Source: Macrolepiota albuminosa
Lineage: Eukaryota > Basidiomycota > Agaricomycetes > Agaricales > Agaricaceae
NCBI GenBank assembly: GCA_027475525.1
Contig: JAMWFC010000009.1
Location: forward strand, 1,674,001 to 1,738,000
Direction of reading: 5' to 3'
DNA: 64,000 bases
This document shows, piece by piece, positions 1 to 10,276 of the stretch (positions within the stretch are counted from its first letter, which is position 1; each line of letters opens with the position of its first letter). The notes under the pieces were generated by a model. That model made no database searches. It saw only the letters and a list, made by a program, of their open reading frames with translations, and was not told the origin of the DNA. A program made the translations under genes and the position numbers.

Positions 1-705
1 TGAGTCCTCCCAAGCAAAGGCTTTGTCTTGCTTAGCGACAAGATCGGTAAGGACGTTCAACTCATCTTTGGTCAAAAATCCTGTGTCGTGCTCCTTGGCG
101 AACTGCTGCTGGCGTTCCTCGGTAAAACGTCCTGTGGGCTGAAAGGGTGGCGGATTCGGCGATAAGGTCGGCATGTCGGCAAGAGGGTCGCCAATGATCT
201 GGCGCTCGATTCTAAAAGTCTCGGGAGAGTGCGTAGCAACGGGTTTTGTTTTAAGCGCAACTGGCTTATATTTCTTTTTAACTTGTACCCCTTTCCTTTT
301 GGGAGCGTTAGCTTGGTTATACACAGAGGTGGAAAGGGGAACTGTAGCCTGAGGGGCGGCAAGTCCAAGAACGGCAGGAGACGAGGCTCCGGGAAGAGTG
401 GTGAGATAAGTATCGGTAGACGCAATATTTTGAAATGACTCGGAAGCGGTAAGGTACAAGTAGGCAAGAGAGGAGTCGGTAATATTTTGGTTTTTCTGGG
501 AAGGTTCTGCGTCGGTAGCGGGTAAAGTAGTTAAAACGTCTTGGTCAAGAAAAGCAGTAGACAAAACAGTTACAAGACCAGTTGAATGGTCAAATTCCAG
601 CGTTAGCGCTACATCTCCGTGATCGTCGCCAATCACCTCCTTGATGGTCTGTGAAAACACCGGTGGGGAGGCTCGTTGGCGTGCTGGTCGGTAAACTCCG
701 GGGGC
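1..705 (-). CDS. pol: Gypsy A Pol polyprotein, N-terminal part (partial)
   Basis: On the minus strand one frame is open from about base 705 to the window edge, with no stop. It encodes the linker that precedes reverse transcriptase in fungal Gypsy Pol proteins, with recognisable segments such as FRIERQIIGDPL (about 181-216), PPPFQPTGRFT (about 120-155) and DKAFAWEDS at the left edge. The catalytic RT domain is off-window. The frame is -1 relative to gag-protease and overlaps its last 70 nt (633-705). Expression therefore presumably needs a -1 ribosomal frameshift; I found no canonical X-XXY-YYZ heptamer in the overlap. A run of five C at about 700-704 is the only obvious slip-prone tract. Domain identity rests on family knowledge and is moderately sure. 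Confidence 0.75.
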
Positions 706-2945
706 TTAGCGCGGGCGCCTTTTCGTTGTCCCCTAGGGAACGTTGGCACCGTTCGTCGGATTCCGGAATTTGGGTCGCTAATTGTGAGGGTCGTTTCCTC
801 GTCGGTAACCGTCTTGACGACTGATCGCGCCAAGACGTCGAAGGGTCTGCCGAGTAGTAAGTCGTAAGCCGGGGAGCGTAAAATGTGGATCTGAAGATAA
901 AACGTAATGTCGCCAAGGGTGCACGGCACATTCTTGGCGAGGCCTAGGGATCTGTCTACCGTACCGTTAGCGCTCTGCATGTTTAGTATCACCGTAGGGT
1001 CGTAAATGAGGCCTAGATCGTTAGCGACTTCTGCTGCCATAGAAATAATCTGAGACCCGCTATCCACGATTGCCTCTACTTCGTGCTTGTTGTCTACGGT
1101 TAGCGCTACTGAGCGGATAGCGTGTGATTCTTGAGCGACGGTAAGGATGGCGGGGTCCTCTCCATGGTCCACAGATCTAAGGTAGGTCTCCACTGGGTCC
1201 ACCGAGGTGGCGTTAGCGATGGGGTCGGCAAGAGGTTCATTGGTGTCGGGAGCGTCGATGGTAACAGAGAAACCAGGAAGCGCATCGTCTAGTTCATCAA
1301 CCTCGGCAACGGCTGTCGCCAAGGGTCGTCGGGGAGTGACTGCCGTCTTGACCTGGTTGCGGACGTCGGGAGCAATACTGCAAAGCTCTTCTACTGACAA
1401 GGTAACGGCGGTTTTCATAATACGGTTGAAGACGTGGTTGGATTTCTCGATGTCGAAAATTGGCGCGGTAGGTCGGTAGCCACCCTCAGGACGTTTCTCG
1501 GGAGCGGCAAAGTTTCGTTGGGCGGGAGCATGATATCGGTCGGGAATCCCTGAGTAGGGATGGAGAGGCGGCAAAGGCGGTTCGGGAGCGGTAGCGGTCG
1601 ATGATGGTTCTGGAGCGGTAGCAGGGGCAGCGGCAGGCGGTGCGGTAGGAGCAGGTGTCGGTAACTTGCTAGCGGGAGGCATCGGCTTGTATCCTTTAAG
1701 GGGTTGTTTAGGCTGCTTAACTTCAACCCCATCAAAAACCTGATTCTTAAGCGAATCCAACTCCTGTTGGAGCTTGGCGATACGCTCTTCCCGCGAAAAA
1801 GTAGGGTGGTCGCCAACGCTGTCGAAATGTAGGACCTCGTGAATCATCTGCTGTTGGGTCGCCTGTTCGGGGTCGGGGTTGGCGTTGCCAGATAGCGTGC
1901 CGGTAACGATTTGTCCTGGGTTGCGCCTATGCCATTCATCTACCCGCTCCTGGAAGGACTTCTTGTCTGGGTAGTTGGGGATGGTGGCGCCAGTGGTGAG
2001 GACTATCTTGCCGTCGATAGCCCTTCGAATTCTACCTTGGCGAACGTAATTCTCGAGGGTAGCGCAGCGTCCTCTAGTCATGGTATGGCCAATTTCCCCA
2101 CAGAAGTGGCAAGGGCCAGGCGCGGGTACGTTAGCGGGTCGGTTAGCCGTGAGGTTGGTGGTGATCATGGTTTCAATACGCGTCATAGCGGAAGCGACAG
2201 CGGCGGTAATCGCAGCATTGAGCTCCTCCTTCTTAACGAAGTCGGCAGCGGGAGGCGGGATGGGAATGATACCGTTAGTTCGCTCAGGTGGTGGGCTCGT
2301 CCTAGCGCGCTGCAGTCCAACGCCAGTGTCCGTTCCCTTGAGAACCCATTTACCGGCTTCAAAGACGTCGGCAACGTTATAGGGCTCGTCTGGGTGATGA
2401 GCCTGATGAACTATCTCTAGGCGACGAGCAATACGAGTCCAAAGCGAAGTCGGGATGCCTTGCTGGAACAGGCGACGCTCCTCGTTAATATAGAGCTTGC
2501 CGTTCTGCAGAAGCCACCTAGCGACTTTCTGGAACTCGCGGTAATATGTAGAGAATGCGCCAAGCGACGATGTGCCACTGTCGAAAGATTCCTGTACTAG
2601 TTTCTGTAACTCGTTTACCGTGTATCGGGTAGCCTCCTCGGCGCCAGGGTACAGCTGGATCACTGCTGTCTTCCAGTCCTCATACGAAGCGCCTTGGGCT
2701 GGAGCTGGCGGTGCGGCAGGGACAAAGGCGGCAAACTCGGTAAGACCTGTCCACGTCTCTGCCGTGTCATACGATACGTATCTTGCCGCGTACTCCTTCA
2801 TCTGCGTGTGGTCGGTAATGTTACAATCTCTGAATAAATACTCCAATTCCTTGAAATACTGGGAGAGCTCCCGTGGCTTGGTCTCGTCCCATTTCGGTGC
2901 CGAGAAGTGGTTGCGTGGCGGCATGCGTTGGACTTGTTGTTCCAT
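633..2945 (-). CDS. gag: Gypsy A Gag-protease polyprotein
   Basis: This is an intact 770-residue ORF. The N-terminal half is a retrotransposon Gag capsid-like region (helical, with the WKTAVIQLYPGAEEATRY and YYREFQKVARWLLQNGKLY segments). A CCHC-type zinc knuckle, CHFCGEIGHTMTRGRC, lies near residue 280. A long Pro/Ala-rich linker follows (about residues 420-480). The C-terminal part is an aspartic protease with the active-site motif IVDSGSQI (about residue 625) and the flap-distal LLLGRPF (about residue 695). The ATG at 2945 is the first in frame after the leader. Gag packages the RNA in virus-like particles and the protease would mature the polyprotein. Pol follows in the -1 frame. No stops or frameshifts are present, which suggests recent activity. 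Confidence 0.88.
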   Translation of the reverse strand: MEQQVQRMPPRNHFSAPKWDETKPRELSQYFKELEYLFRDCNITDHTQMKEYAARYVSYDTAETWTGLTEFAAFVPAAPPAPAQGASYEDWKTAVIQLYPGAEEATRYTVNELQKLVQESFDSGTSSLGAFSTYYREFQKVARWLLQNGKLYINEERRLFQQGIPTSLWTRIARRLEIVHQAHHPDEPYNVADVFEAGKWVLKGTDTGVGLQRARTSPPPERTNGIIPIPPPAADFVKKEELNAAITAAVASAMTRIETMITTNLTANRPANVPAPGPCHFCGEIGHTMTRGRCATLENYVRQGRIRRAIDGKIVLTTGATIPNYPDKKSFQERVDEWHRRNPGQIVTGTLSGNANPDPEQATQQQMIHEVLHFDSVGDHPTFSREERIAKLQQELDSLKNQVFDGVEVKQPKQPLKGYKPMPPASKLPTPAPTAPPAAAPATAPEPSSTATAPEPPLPPLHPYSGIPDRYHAPAQRNFAAPEKRPEGGYRPTAPIFDIEKSNHVFNRIMKTAVTLSVEELCSIAPDVRNQVKTAVTPRRPLATAVAEVDELDDALPGFSVTIDAPDTNEPLADPIANATSVDPVETYLRSVDHGEDPAILTVAQESHAIRSVALTVDNKHEVEAIVDSGSQIISMAAEVANDLGLIYDPTVILNMQSANGTVDRSLGLAKNVPCTLGDITFYLQIHILRSPAYDLLLGRPFDVLARSVVKTVTDEETTLTISDPNSGIRRTVPTFPRGQRKGARAKPPEFTDQHANEPPHRCFHRPSRR

Positions 2946-3306
2946 AGCGACTGTGTTGGCGAGTTCGGTTAGCGGTAGTGGGGAAGGAGTTCTAGAAATT
3001 GGCGACGGGGTAAGAGAAATGAGTTGTGAAAGAGGCGTTAGCGGAGTAATGGGGGTGATTGGTTGCGGTACGGTAAATGGCGACGCTAAGGGGTCGTCGG
3101 CACTGTAATCGAGGGAATGCGGGAAGAGATCAGGAAAAGCGTCTACAGTGGCGTTCTGTAGTTCCTGGGCTAGAGAGAGACCCGGTAAGGCACCAGGTGG
3201 TTGTGGGGTTGATGGGTGGGAAGGAGCTATGCCTTCTGCCGACTGGTCTAGCAGGCGGCGCCTACGCTGGAGACGGGTTTCTGGCGGAATTCTGCCCTAG
3301 AGATCC
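2946..3306 (-). other. Gypsy A 5' leader between PBS and gag
   Basis: About 360 nt of untranslated leader separates the primer-binding site from the gag ATG. It contains several CG[G/C][T/C]AA hexamers (for example near 2955, 3000 and 3065) but no ORF I would call a gene. Confidence 0.6.
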
Positions 3307-3322
3307 CTCGCGGTGGGCTCCA
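3307..3322 (-). promoter_or_regulatory. tRNA primer-binding site of Gypsy A
   Basis: The plus strand reads CTCGCGGTGGGCTCCA here, which has the form of a tRNA 3' end: 5 nt of T-stem, 7 nt of acceptor strand, discriminator T and CCA. The complement on the minus strand is therefore an 18-nt-class PBS of 16 visible nt, six bases downstream of the LTR end. A U discriminator base is characteristic of tRNA-Cys in eukaryotes, so tRNA-Cys is the best guess, by inference. Confidence 0.75.
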
Positions 3323-3328
3323 ATTTGA

Positions 3329-4275
3329 TGTCGCCCAAAGTTTGGTCAGTAACAAATGTAACTGGAGTGTTACCGTACCAAGAGTGTGCGTTGGGCGCGC
3401 TATAAGTGATTTGAGGAGTCCCGGGCAGGTCCCAGAGAACGCGTCTGTGAAAAAGGGTAAAAGTCGGTAACGGGGTCGGCAAGTGTAAAGCGCTAAGGTA
3501 AAGCGCCTAGGAAAGAGCGGTAAGCGAACACGGCAAAGGTAAGCGGCAAGAGCACGGTAAGCTTAGCGAAGTCTAAGCGTCGATAATGCCTGCCGTAGTT
3601 GCAAGGCGCGAGTGTGTCGAGTGTTGGCGAGCGTCTGTAACTACCGATGAGTTCGACGTTGCCGACTGTAGCGTAAATGAGCTCTTGAGCGTAAGGGAGA
3701 CTGAGGAAAGGGGAGTAAACTGTGGTCTATTGTTCTGCTGCTGTATGTACAAGTCGGTAAGTAATATATATACTACAAGGAGTTCACCGTCGCCAGTGGC
3801 TAATGACGCCAGAGTGCGGTAAACTGGAAAATTTCAAAGGGGTAGCTCCAACGGTTTCAGATCCCTACCGTCCATTCAAGAGCTTTAGCGACGCCAGGCG
3901 ACAGATCGCGAAGCTAAACCATCACTCCATCACCCTTCTGTCTGTCAGAACACCTAAGCGACGTTGGGCGCCAAATCGAGACGGTAAGCGGTGTCAGACG
4001 CCAAGGTCAAACGCCAAGCTGTCCGTCAGTTTTTGATAGATCATCAAGCTTCTCGCTAAGCGCTGTCGTCAGTGACTGATGCCATCTGTCAGTTGTCATT
4101 CTTGCTGCCGATCGGCGCTATCACTGATTGGATCTGCTTCTTGCCGTGCGCGGCCGTCAGAAATGGCTTAAAATGGGTAGAACGCGTGCGCTAAGTTCGG
4201 AACGAATGCGGCAAGGTTTCCGGAGCCGGTGCCGAGCCTGCCGTTGATGCGCCTAACCTGTATAGGGTCCTATCA
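3329..4275 (-). repeat. 5' LTR of Gypsy A (947 bp)
   Basis: The LTR starts TG (3329) next to the PBS on the plus strand and ends CCTATCA at 4275. Sequence homology with the decayed copy at 56158-57024 stops at the same CCTATCA, which fixes the outer boundary. The LTR is CpG-rich and holds more than fifteen CG[G/C][T/C]AA/TTRSCG hexamers. The partner LTR is outside the window. Confidence 0.8.
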
Positions 4276-4439
4276 GCGCTCAGCCTGAGTAAAAGCCTAT
4301 CATCATGTCCTAAAAGATTAATAATTGAGCTTGATCCTGTAGTTGTGATATACCTTTATACAAGATTAAATTCTTTTCCATCCCCCATGAATAAAAATCA
4401 TCTATAAACACATGCAAATCTCTAATATCTAGCTTCTTG

Positions 4440-5330
4440 ACCTCTATTCAACATATTAATGACAATATCATGCACCAGCATTGCAGTGAAGCTCTGTTCC
4501 CAAAAACCAGATGATGCATGATATACCAGCTTCCATTGACATTGACTACCCTACCAAATTTGCCACAATGAATGTGCTGGCAAGTTCAGAAAAGCACTTG
4601 CTATATTTGATTTCCAGATGACCAACATATCATTAAAGAAACTGTGTTTCACATTATACATTGCCTGACTAAAGGTTTTCATGTCATTATAGCAAATCTT
4701 AGCCTTTATTTTAGGTATTCTATCATTTAATTCTGATGCTGAATAATCTGTCACTACCTGTGCTTTATTTTTCTGCCACACAACAAATAATAGCAATGCT
4801 TTTATACCTGAAAAAAGGTCTTCCAAATTATCTACCTTTGACCATCTGCCTAGTCTGATCTTCTTATCTCAAAATGCTTTTATCACCTTAAGATCTTTCT
4901 CTTCTGAGGAATAATTTGATAGTGGATCATCAGCTGCAGACAGCCAGTCCCCCTCATCAAATGGCCAAAAACCCTCACACATACTCTTCATTACTGATTT
5001 AACAAACATTTGATTGGAATAATTCTATAATATTTGTTTGAACTTGTCTACATTGAATAGAGTTTTGACACGTATGTTGTCTTTGAATGCTTTTAGTGTT
5101 GCTTTATAAATCAGATTGTCTAACAGATGCTGAGGAGGTGAAGAAAGTAGAAAAGCAGTCTTGGTGTTAAGCGCTAATGGAGAAATCAATGCCATTGTTA
5201 TATCTTCATCCCAGACAAAACTCCTTCTAAATCTCTGATCCTCTACTGCAGTTACTGACAATGGTCTTTTTACTTCTAAACTCTTCAAGAACTTAGGACA
5301 TTGCATTCTAGCATTAAGTGCCTTAGTTGC
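4440..5330 (-). pseudogene. Decayed DIRS-like reverse transcriptase
   Basis: Minus-strand fragments match the reverse transcriptase of DIRS-like (tyrosine-recombinase) retroelements. In order they are an N-terminal stretch near 5025-5306, MFVKSVMKSMCEGFWPFD (about 4960-5010), VVTDYSASELNDRIPKIKAK (about 4690-4755) and VIWKSNIASAFLNLPAHSLW (about 4550-4610). The last matches the WKSDVxxAYRxxPMHP block seen at 32190-32240 in the intact-looking DIRS-like copy of this window. The frame is broken by several shifts and stops and the sequence is AT-rich with few CpG. RNase H and recombinase parts are not recognisable. Non-functional relic. Confidence 0.7.
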
Positions 5331-5352
5331 TGCTGCTAAGGGAGGCTCAATA

Positions 5353-5760
5353 CTATTGATATTGCAAGTTAAGCTTTTTAAAACATTCTTTTATGTCTCT
5401 AGCTTTATAGTTACCATAGCATTCACAGCATACATTGTGACAATAGCCTCCTGAACACAGACTCAAGATGCATATTCTCAGATTCCAATTCCGACATATG
5501 GCTGCTACTCTTTTTCTTGACCTCAACTGCAGTAAACTCCTGTGTTTAGTTCCAACTACAAATGATGACAAACTGAGCATCTGGGCCAGAAAAGACACAT
5601 GAAGTTCTTTATTGCTATTTATATAAAAAGAATTGCATACATAACAGTCTTGTGTATTAGCATTAAACTGAATTACAATATATGCTCTATTCGGAATAGA
5701 ATAACAGAAATTCAAAATCTGAATCCTATATTTTGCAAGCTTTCTCTTTTGATGTGAATG
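5353..5760 (-). pseudogene. Decayed gag-like zinc-finger ORF of the DIRS-like relic
   Basis: A 120-codon minus-strand ORF lies directly upstream (in element orientation) of the RT relic. Its C-terminal half carries a cysteine-rich region: ICRNWNLRICILSLC followed by CHNVCCECYGNYKARDIKEC. The C-x-WN-x3-C ... H-x-C-x2-C pattern resembles the cysteine-rich end of ORF1 in agaricomycete DIRS-like elements. The position just before RT supports a gag-like role. Identification is by pattern only. Confidence 0.45.
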
Positions 5761-7337
5761 AAATATAAGAACTGCCTTTATCTAAACATCAAACATTCTA
5801 ATCCAATCTTCTTCAGAACAGACAGATTGTTTAGCCATAGTATAATCTTTCTTAATAAGAAAAAAATCTCCCATAAAATTTTTTAGTTTGTCATTATGAT
5901 TATATCTTTTATTAAAAGTGGCATAAAGCTTCTCAAGGTCAACATATTGATCCAAAATAACCAGTTTCTATATAGCATATGAAATTGGATCCTTAAAAGA
6001 GGTTGCAACTAAGCCAGATTAATGAGAATGTCAACAACCTTCTCTTTAGCATATTTGTGATGCAACTCACAGGTTTTAGCAAGGTACAGGTTTTCTGAAA
6101 CATTCTTTTAAAATTCCATGAGATGAGGCACCATGGCCAGAACAGACTGAAAGATAGACATATGCATAGTGAATGTTTTTTGATCTCCTAACAAATCTGC
6201 AAGTTGATCAAGAGTAATTGTAGCTGGTTAAACCAGGGAAGCAAAAGCATGTTCAAGCCTGGCCTGCAATGCTTTCCACATAGCAGCTTCTACTGCTCAT
6301 ACATGGGACTCTTTAGATTGATCATCTTCATGCTCATTTTGTGGCAATGCTTTACATGAATTTGAGCGTGGCTGTCTTATCTTAGTATTATGCAACTCAA
6401 TGTGCTGCCTAACCCTCATCAACATGATTCTAGGCCTTAGCTGCATTAAGTGAGTGCTTGCATGAACTCAGTGATAGTATGTTTTCCTTCAATAGTCTTG
6501 TTAATAAATTTCTGACATTTAGCATGAATGAAATCAGGGCAATCATTTTTGTAATCAATAATATTGTATTCCTCAGCAGCTCATGCATTATAATCATGCT
6601 AAGACTAGAGTTCAGCAGATTGAGAACTCTCAGCATGTTGAGTCATGAAGAATACAGTTTGATGATGAGGTAATGAATATAGATACACAAAGAAAAATAA
6701 CGACTATGCTAATAAAATTCTGATACTGAGAAGGATATAGTTAAGTTGAATGATAACTTATATACACTGACTATTGCATACTATAAAGACAAACTTGCAA
6801 ATTGTAATTTTTCTGTATGAGATATTATTTAGTAGCTGCTGTAAATAATGAGATAATGTTATATTTACTGATGGCTGAGAGGTAACGTTACTTCTTAGAG
6901 CAGTGATGTATAAGGAGTAAGCTGAATAATCATGTTGATAACAATTACTACTCTGCAAAGAATGTCAGACTGCTATTGAGCTGTGAGTGGCTACTCTGCA
7001 TTGATCTAGCTAAAAATGGTGGTGATATGAGTACAAGACCGTTGCATGACCAGAAAAAAATTTGCAAGACTATTGCATGGTTGACAATGCAAAACTTATG
7101 CATATAATATGTCTAAATGAGAATCTCAGTCCTACTGTTCCTGACACAACCTCTGCCAACATCATGGCATTGAATTAGAAATAGCCATTAGTGTCTTGAT
7201 GATTTTATTATGCCTGCTTGTCTATGCAGAGGCCTCCAAAAACACTCCTTATCCTCAAAACCTGTCTTTTCATTGAGTGTAACTGTAGGTAATTTGATAA
7301 TCATCTTCAACTTTCGTATATAAGTAATGAGAAGAGG

Positions 7338-7512
7338 GTTATATCCTGACAAATAGTCTTTGTCCTGCCAAAGGCACTTTAGTCACATGCATCACATGAT
7401 CTGTCAAGCTTTGGCTTTGCTTTGTTTTCCTAAATATATGTAAATAGTCTTCATCTTGCCAGAGGCACTTTGAGGTCATGTGCATCACATGGTCTGTTGC
7501 TTATTTGCACAT
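7338..7512. repeat. Imperfect two-copy direct repeat
   Basis: Two related segments begin AATAGTCTT at about 7355 and 7445. They run through TGCCA(A/G)AGGCACTTT and CACATGCATCACATG or GTGCATCACATGG to a TCTGT end. The CATCATGTGAT-like core resembles the dispersed repeat found near 37060, 42950 and 54970. Confidence 0.55.
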
Positions 7513-7834
7513 ATTTGGGTTATGTGCAACATTTTTTGTTTCAATAAAAAATCAATATTTTGTTTTTTGACAAATAAACTTTTTATTTAATAAATAAATT
7601 TTCTTTATTTTTTATGTTTATTTTTTAATGAAAATATTAAATATTGAATATTATATAAATTATTATTATTTCTTTATTATATTTCAATCAGCCTAGTCTA
7701 TTGTTGATTAAATTCTTTTTGTATTTCAAAATATTCTATTTTTATCTAAATTTCTAAATGATGTGATTAGTCAGTTGTGACTAAGGCTGATAAAGAATTG
7801 CCTTTTTGATTTGTTTTTCAATAAATGTTAATAT

Positions 7835-8137
7835 AAAATGCTAGAAAAATCCAAGATCAATCACCAAAAAAATTAGAAGAAATTTAAAAGCTACTGATAT
7901 ACTGATTTTAGTTTTTTTTTGAGATTTATAAATGCTTAAAAAAATCCAAATATTTCAAGAAAAATTCAATTGCTCTGTTTTTCAGCAGATATTAGTTGAA
8001 AATGCTGAAAAAATTCTAGAAGAATTACTGAAAACCCAGAGAAAATTGAAAGGCTACTGATATACTGATTCTTAGTTTTTTTGATATTTATAAATGGTTA
8101 AAGAAATCTGAAATTTTCAAAAAATTTTCAATTTAGC
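7835..8137. repeat. Diverged tandem duplication, unit about 165 bp
   Basis: The block with AAATGCTAGAAAAAT ... GCTACTGATATACTGATT ... ATTTATAAATGCTTAAA is followed by a diverged second copy (AATGCTGAAAAAATT ... GCTACTGATATACTGATT ... ATTTATAAATGGTTAAA). No coding content. Confidence 0.65.
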
Positions 8138-8265
8138 TTACAATAATATTTAAAGAGTTGAAGAAAACAGGGATTAAGCACTGAGTTGTAAAAACCAAGG
8201 CTTTAACAAACAAAGTAAGGTTGAGGCTGAAATTAAGCACTAAGTTCTCTATATATACTTGAAGT

Positions 8266-8369
8266 CCTAACTGAATGAAGTGACATTTGAGTAGAGGCTT
8301 AGTTGGAGGGGATTTGGAGGCAGAGCCTTTAATGAGCTAAAATTCATGCTAAAAGCACAAATCATAGCT
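8266..8369. repeat. Dispersed repeat, partner at 36630-36736
   Basis: The segment CCTAACTGAATGAAGTGA ... GAGGCTTAGTTGGAGG ... ATCATAGCT aligns with CCTAACCAAATGAAGTGA ... GAGGCTTAGTTGGGGG ... ATCATAGCT near 36633. Differences are mostly transitions. The family is unknown; no coding potential. Confidence 0.65.
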
Positions 8370-8689
8370 TATTAATTTTAATATTATAACTTTAATATAT
8401 TTTTTTAAGAAACTTTTCATATTTTATTTTTGCAGTTGCATTCTTCTTGCTATTAAATTTGATTCTATTTATTCAAGCATGGCTAAAGCTATTGTTATCA
8501 GTTTTTGCATATGAAATACTTTATTTATGCTTTGTACTTTTGCTCAAATCTATTTATATAATTTATACTATAATTATAAGAAAATTATTCTTCTTGTATT
8601 TTTCTATAAGTCTATTTATTTAAAACTAGAATATAGTTATAATCTATTATTTATTCTTACTTTTTTTTTAAAAAATAAATGTCCCAGAT

Positions 8690-9010
8690 CTTTTCAATTT
8701 AAATAAAATATGAAAAACCTTGAAAATTGCCTAAATAGATAATTGCACAAATAAAGCAGGAAAACTATAGACTTTGAAGGTCAGGAAAGGCAAACTCTAG
8801 CTTATATAAGCAGTTTGTATGCAGTGTTGAAGGGGCCACACTTGTTTGAATGATAGCTAAAGAACCAGAGCACTTCAAAAACTAAAAATAGTACTGATAT
8901 ATAATATTGAAAGAATAGAAGCAGTAAAGTTAAAAAAGAAAATGAATGAAGAAGAAGGAAGAAATAAAGAGTAAAAGAAAGAAGATATGAGGAGTTCTCT
9001 GACAGTCCAT
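8690..9010. repeat. Dispersed repeat; second copy was split by Copia B
   Basis: This about 320-bp block contains GCTTATATAAGCAG and TGTTGAAGGG, then a purine-rich tail of GAAGAAATAAAGAG. It is repeated as two halves at 9988-10068 and 17805-18010. Those halves flank Copia B exactly at the point where this uninterrupted copy has TATATAAG. It therefore gives the empty-site sequence for the Copia B insertion. Confidence 0.8.
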
Positions 9011-10068
9011 GTGTTGTTCTCTAAGGTTATCTTGTGTCTAATAGTTGTATTGCAAAGATGGTCCTGAGTCTTGTAGAACACTTCAGTGCCATCATGTGTG
9101 CCATCATGTATACAGTCAAGGAGGTAATATGTTGACTGAGGCTGCTAGTTAAAAAACATGTGTAGGTATAGAATTACAGTCATTATTGCAAGATCTAAGA
9201 ATAAATACTTACAAGTATCTATAATTATTAAATCATTATTAGATTCCATGGGTTCAGTTTCCAACAATATTGTTGATATATACTTTGATACTTTAGATCT
9301 TCCTCTGCCAGCTATATGACTAAGCTGTAGTCTTCAGAGGTTGTCTTTGCATATTACTCCAGATATATCATAGCATGACATGTTTTATTTTTAAGCCATG
9401 TATTGCATTTTTCTCTTGCTATATTCATCAGTTACAGCCTTATTGAAGAGAGTTTCAGTTGCTATATATTATATTTTTATTGAGCTAATAGATAATAATA
9501 TTAACTTTTAATTTTAAGTTAAAAAGCATCTTTGTTGTCATTATATAGAATTCCAGAATAGTTAATTTTCAGAACATGATTTTATTAAAGCATATTGTAC
9601 TGCTATTATAGCAGAAAAGTCTCTTAGTTAGTTTTGAAACTGTAATCATCTCTAAAGTAAAAAAATATGTATATTGATGTAAAAAAGCTATTAAATATAA
9701 GTAAATATCAATTAAATCAAGTAGTAGCACAAGCTACAAGAATTTTTTGTCAGTAAAGAGGTCCTAATCTTGTCTACTCCCACATATTGTAAGAGTGACC
9801 TCTAAAGGCTATGGCTTAGTCACACAGCTAGCAGAAAGAGATTCAAAATATATTAAAGTATATACTCTAACAATATCAAAATAACTACTCAACTGGCAAA
9901 AGGAGATCTAAAGAGAACAAGTCTAGGGATTTTCTATGCCAGGATTGATGCTTCTAGGGCCTCTGGAAAACAACTGTACAAGAAAACAAAACCTTAAAAA
10001 CTCAAAAATTGCTTAAACAAACAATTGCATAAATAAAAGGTGAACTCTGGCAAATTCTGGCTTATGTA

Positions 10069-10229
10069 TGTAACACCAGATCTAGTTAGATACAACCAAA
10101 GAAAAAGCCTCAGTGTTGTTCCAATGATGGAGTAAACAACTGAGGCTGCAAGGAAGCAAAGCACGAGTGATATAGCAAATAGTCATGTAAAAAATTAGAT
10201 GCAGAGACTAAGTAGGAGATACTCCAACA
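10069..10229 (-). repeat. 3' LTR of Copia B (161 bp)
   Basis: It starts TGTAACACCAGATCTAGTTAG and ends ACTCCAACA, and is the same length as 17644-17804 with scattered differences. On the minus strand the adjoining internal sequence ends ATGGGGTTG, a plausible short polypurine tract. Confidence 0.9.
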
Positions 10230-10276
10230 CAACCCCATTGCCGCAGGAGAAAGGAATATGAAAAAGCAAAAATCAA

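Larger units (their letters stand above)
1..4275 (-). mobile_element. Ty3/Gypsy retrotransposon A (5' half, runs off left edge)
   Basis: On the minus strand this reads LTR (3329-4275), 6-nt spacer, tRNA primer-binding site (3307-3322), leader, gag-protease ORF (633-2945), then the start of pol in a -1 frame (705 to beyond base 1). The order is that of a Ty3/Gypsy element. The rest of pol and the second LTR lie outside the window, so the target-site duplication cannot be tested. The sequence is CpG-rich and the ORFs are open, in sharp contrast to the CpG-poor flank from 4276, so the insertion looks young. The hexamer family CG[G/C][T/C]AA recurs across the whole element on both strands. Confidence 0.9.
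5761..10063. other. AT-rich gene-free repeat debris
   Basis: No convincing coding region is visible in either strand; ORFs are short and low-complexity. CpG is nearly absent. The stretch holds the local and dispersed repeats listed separately (7338-7512, 7835-8137, 8266-8369, 8690-9010, 9988-10068). Its first part (5761-6640) may be further decayed DIRS-like ORF1 sequence, but I cannot demonstrate this. Confidence 0.6.

Noticed and set aside
72..467. 131-codon Pro/Leu-rich minus-strand ORF at the left edge
   Set aside because: It is an out-of-frame shadow of the Gypsy A Pol linker, whose own frame is open through the same interval with family-typical sequence.
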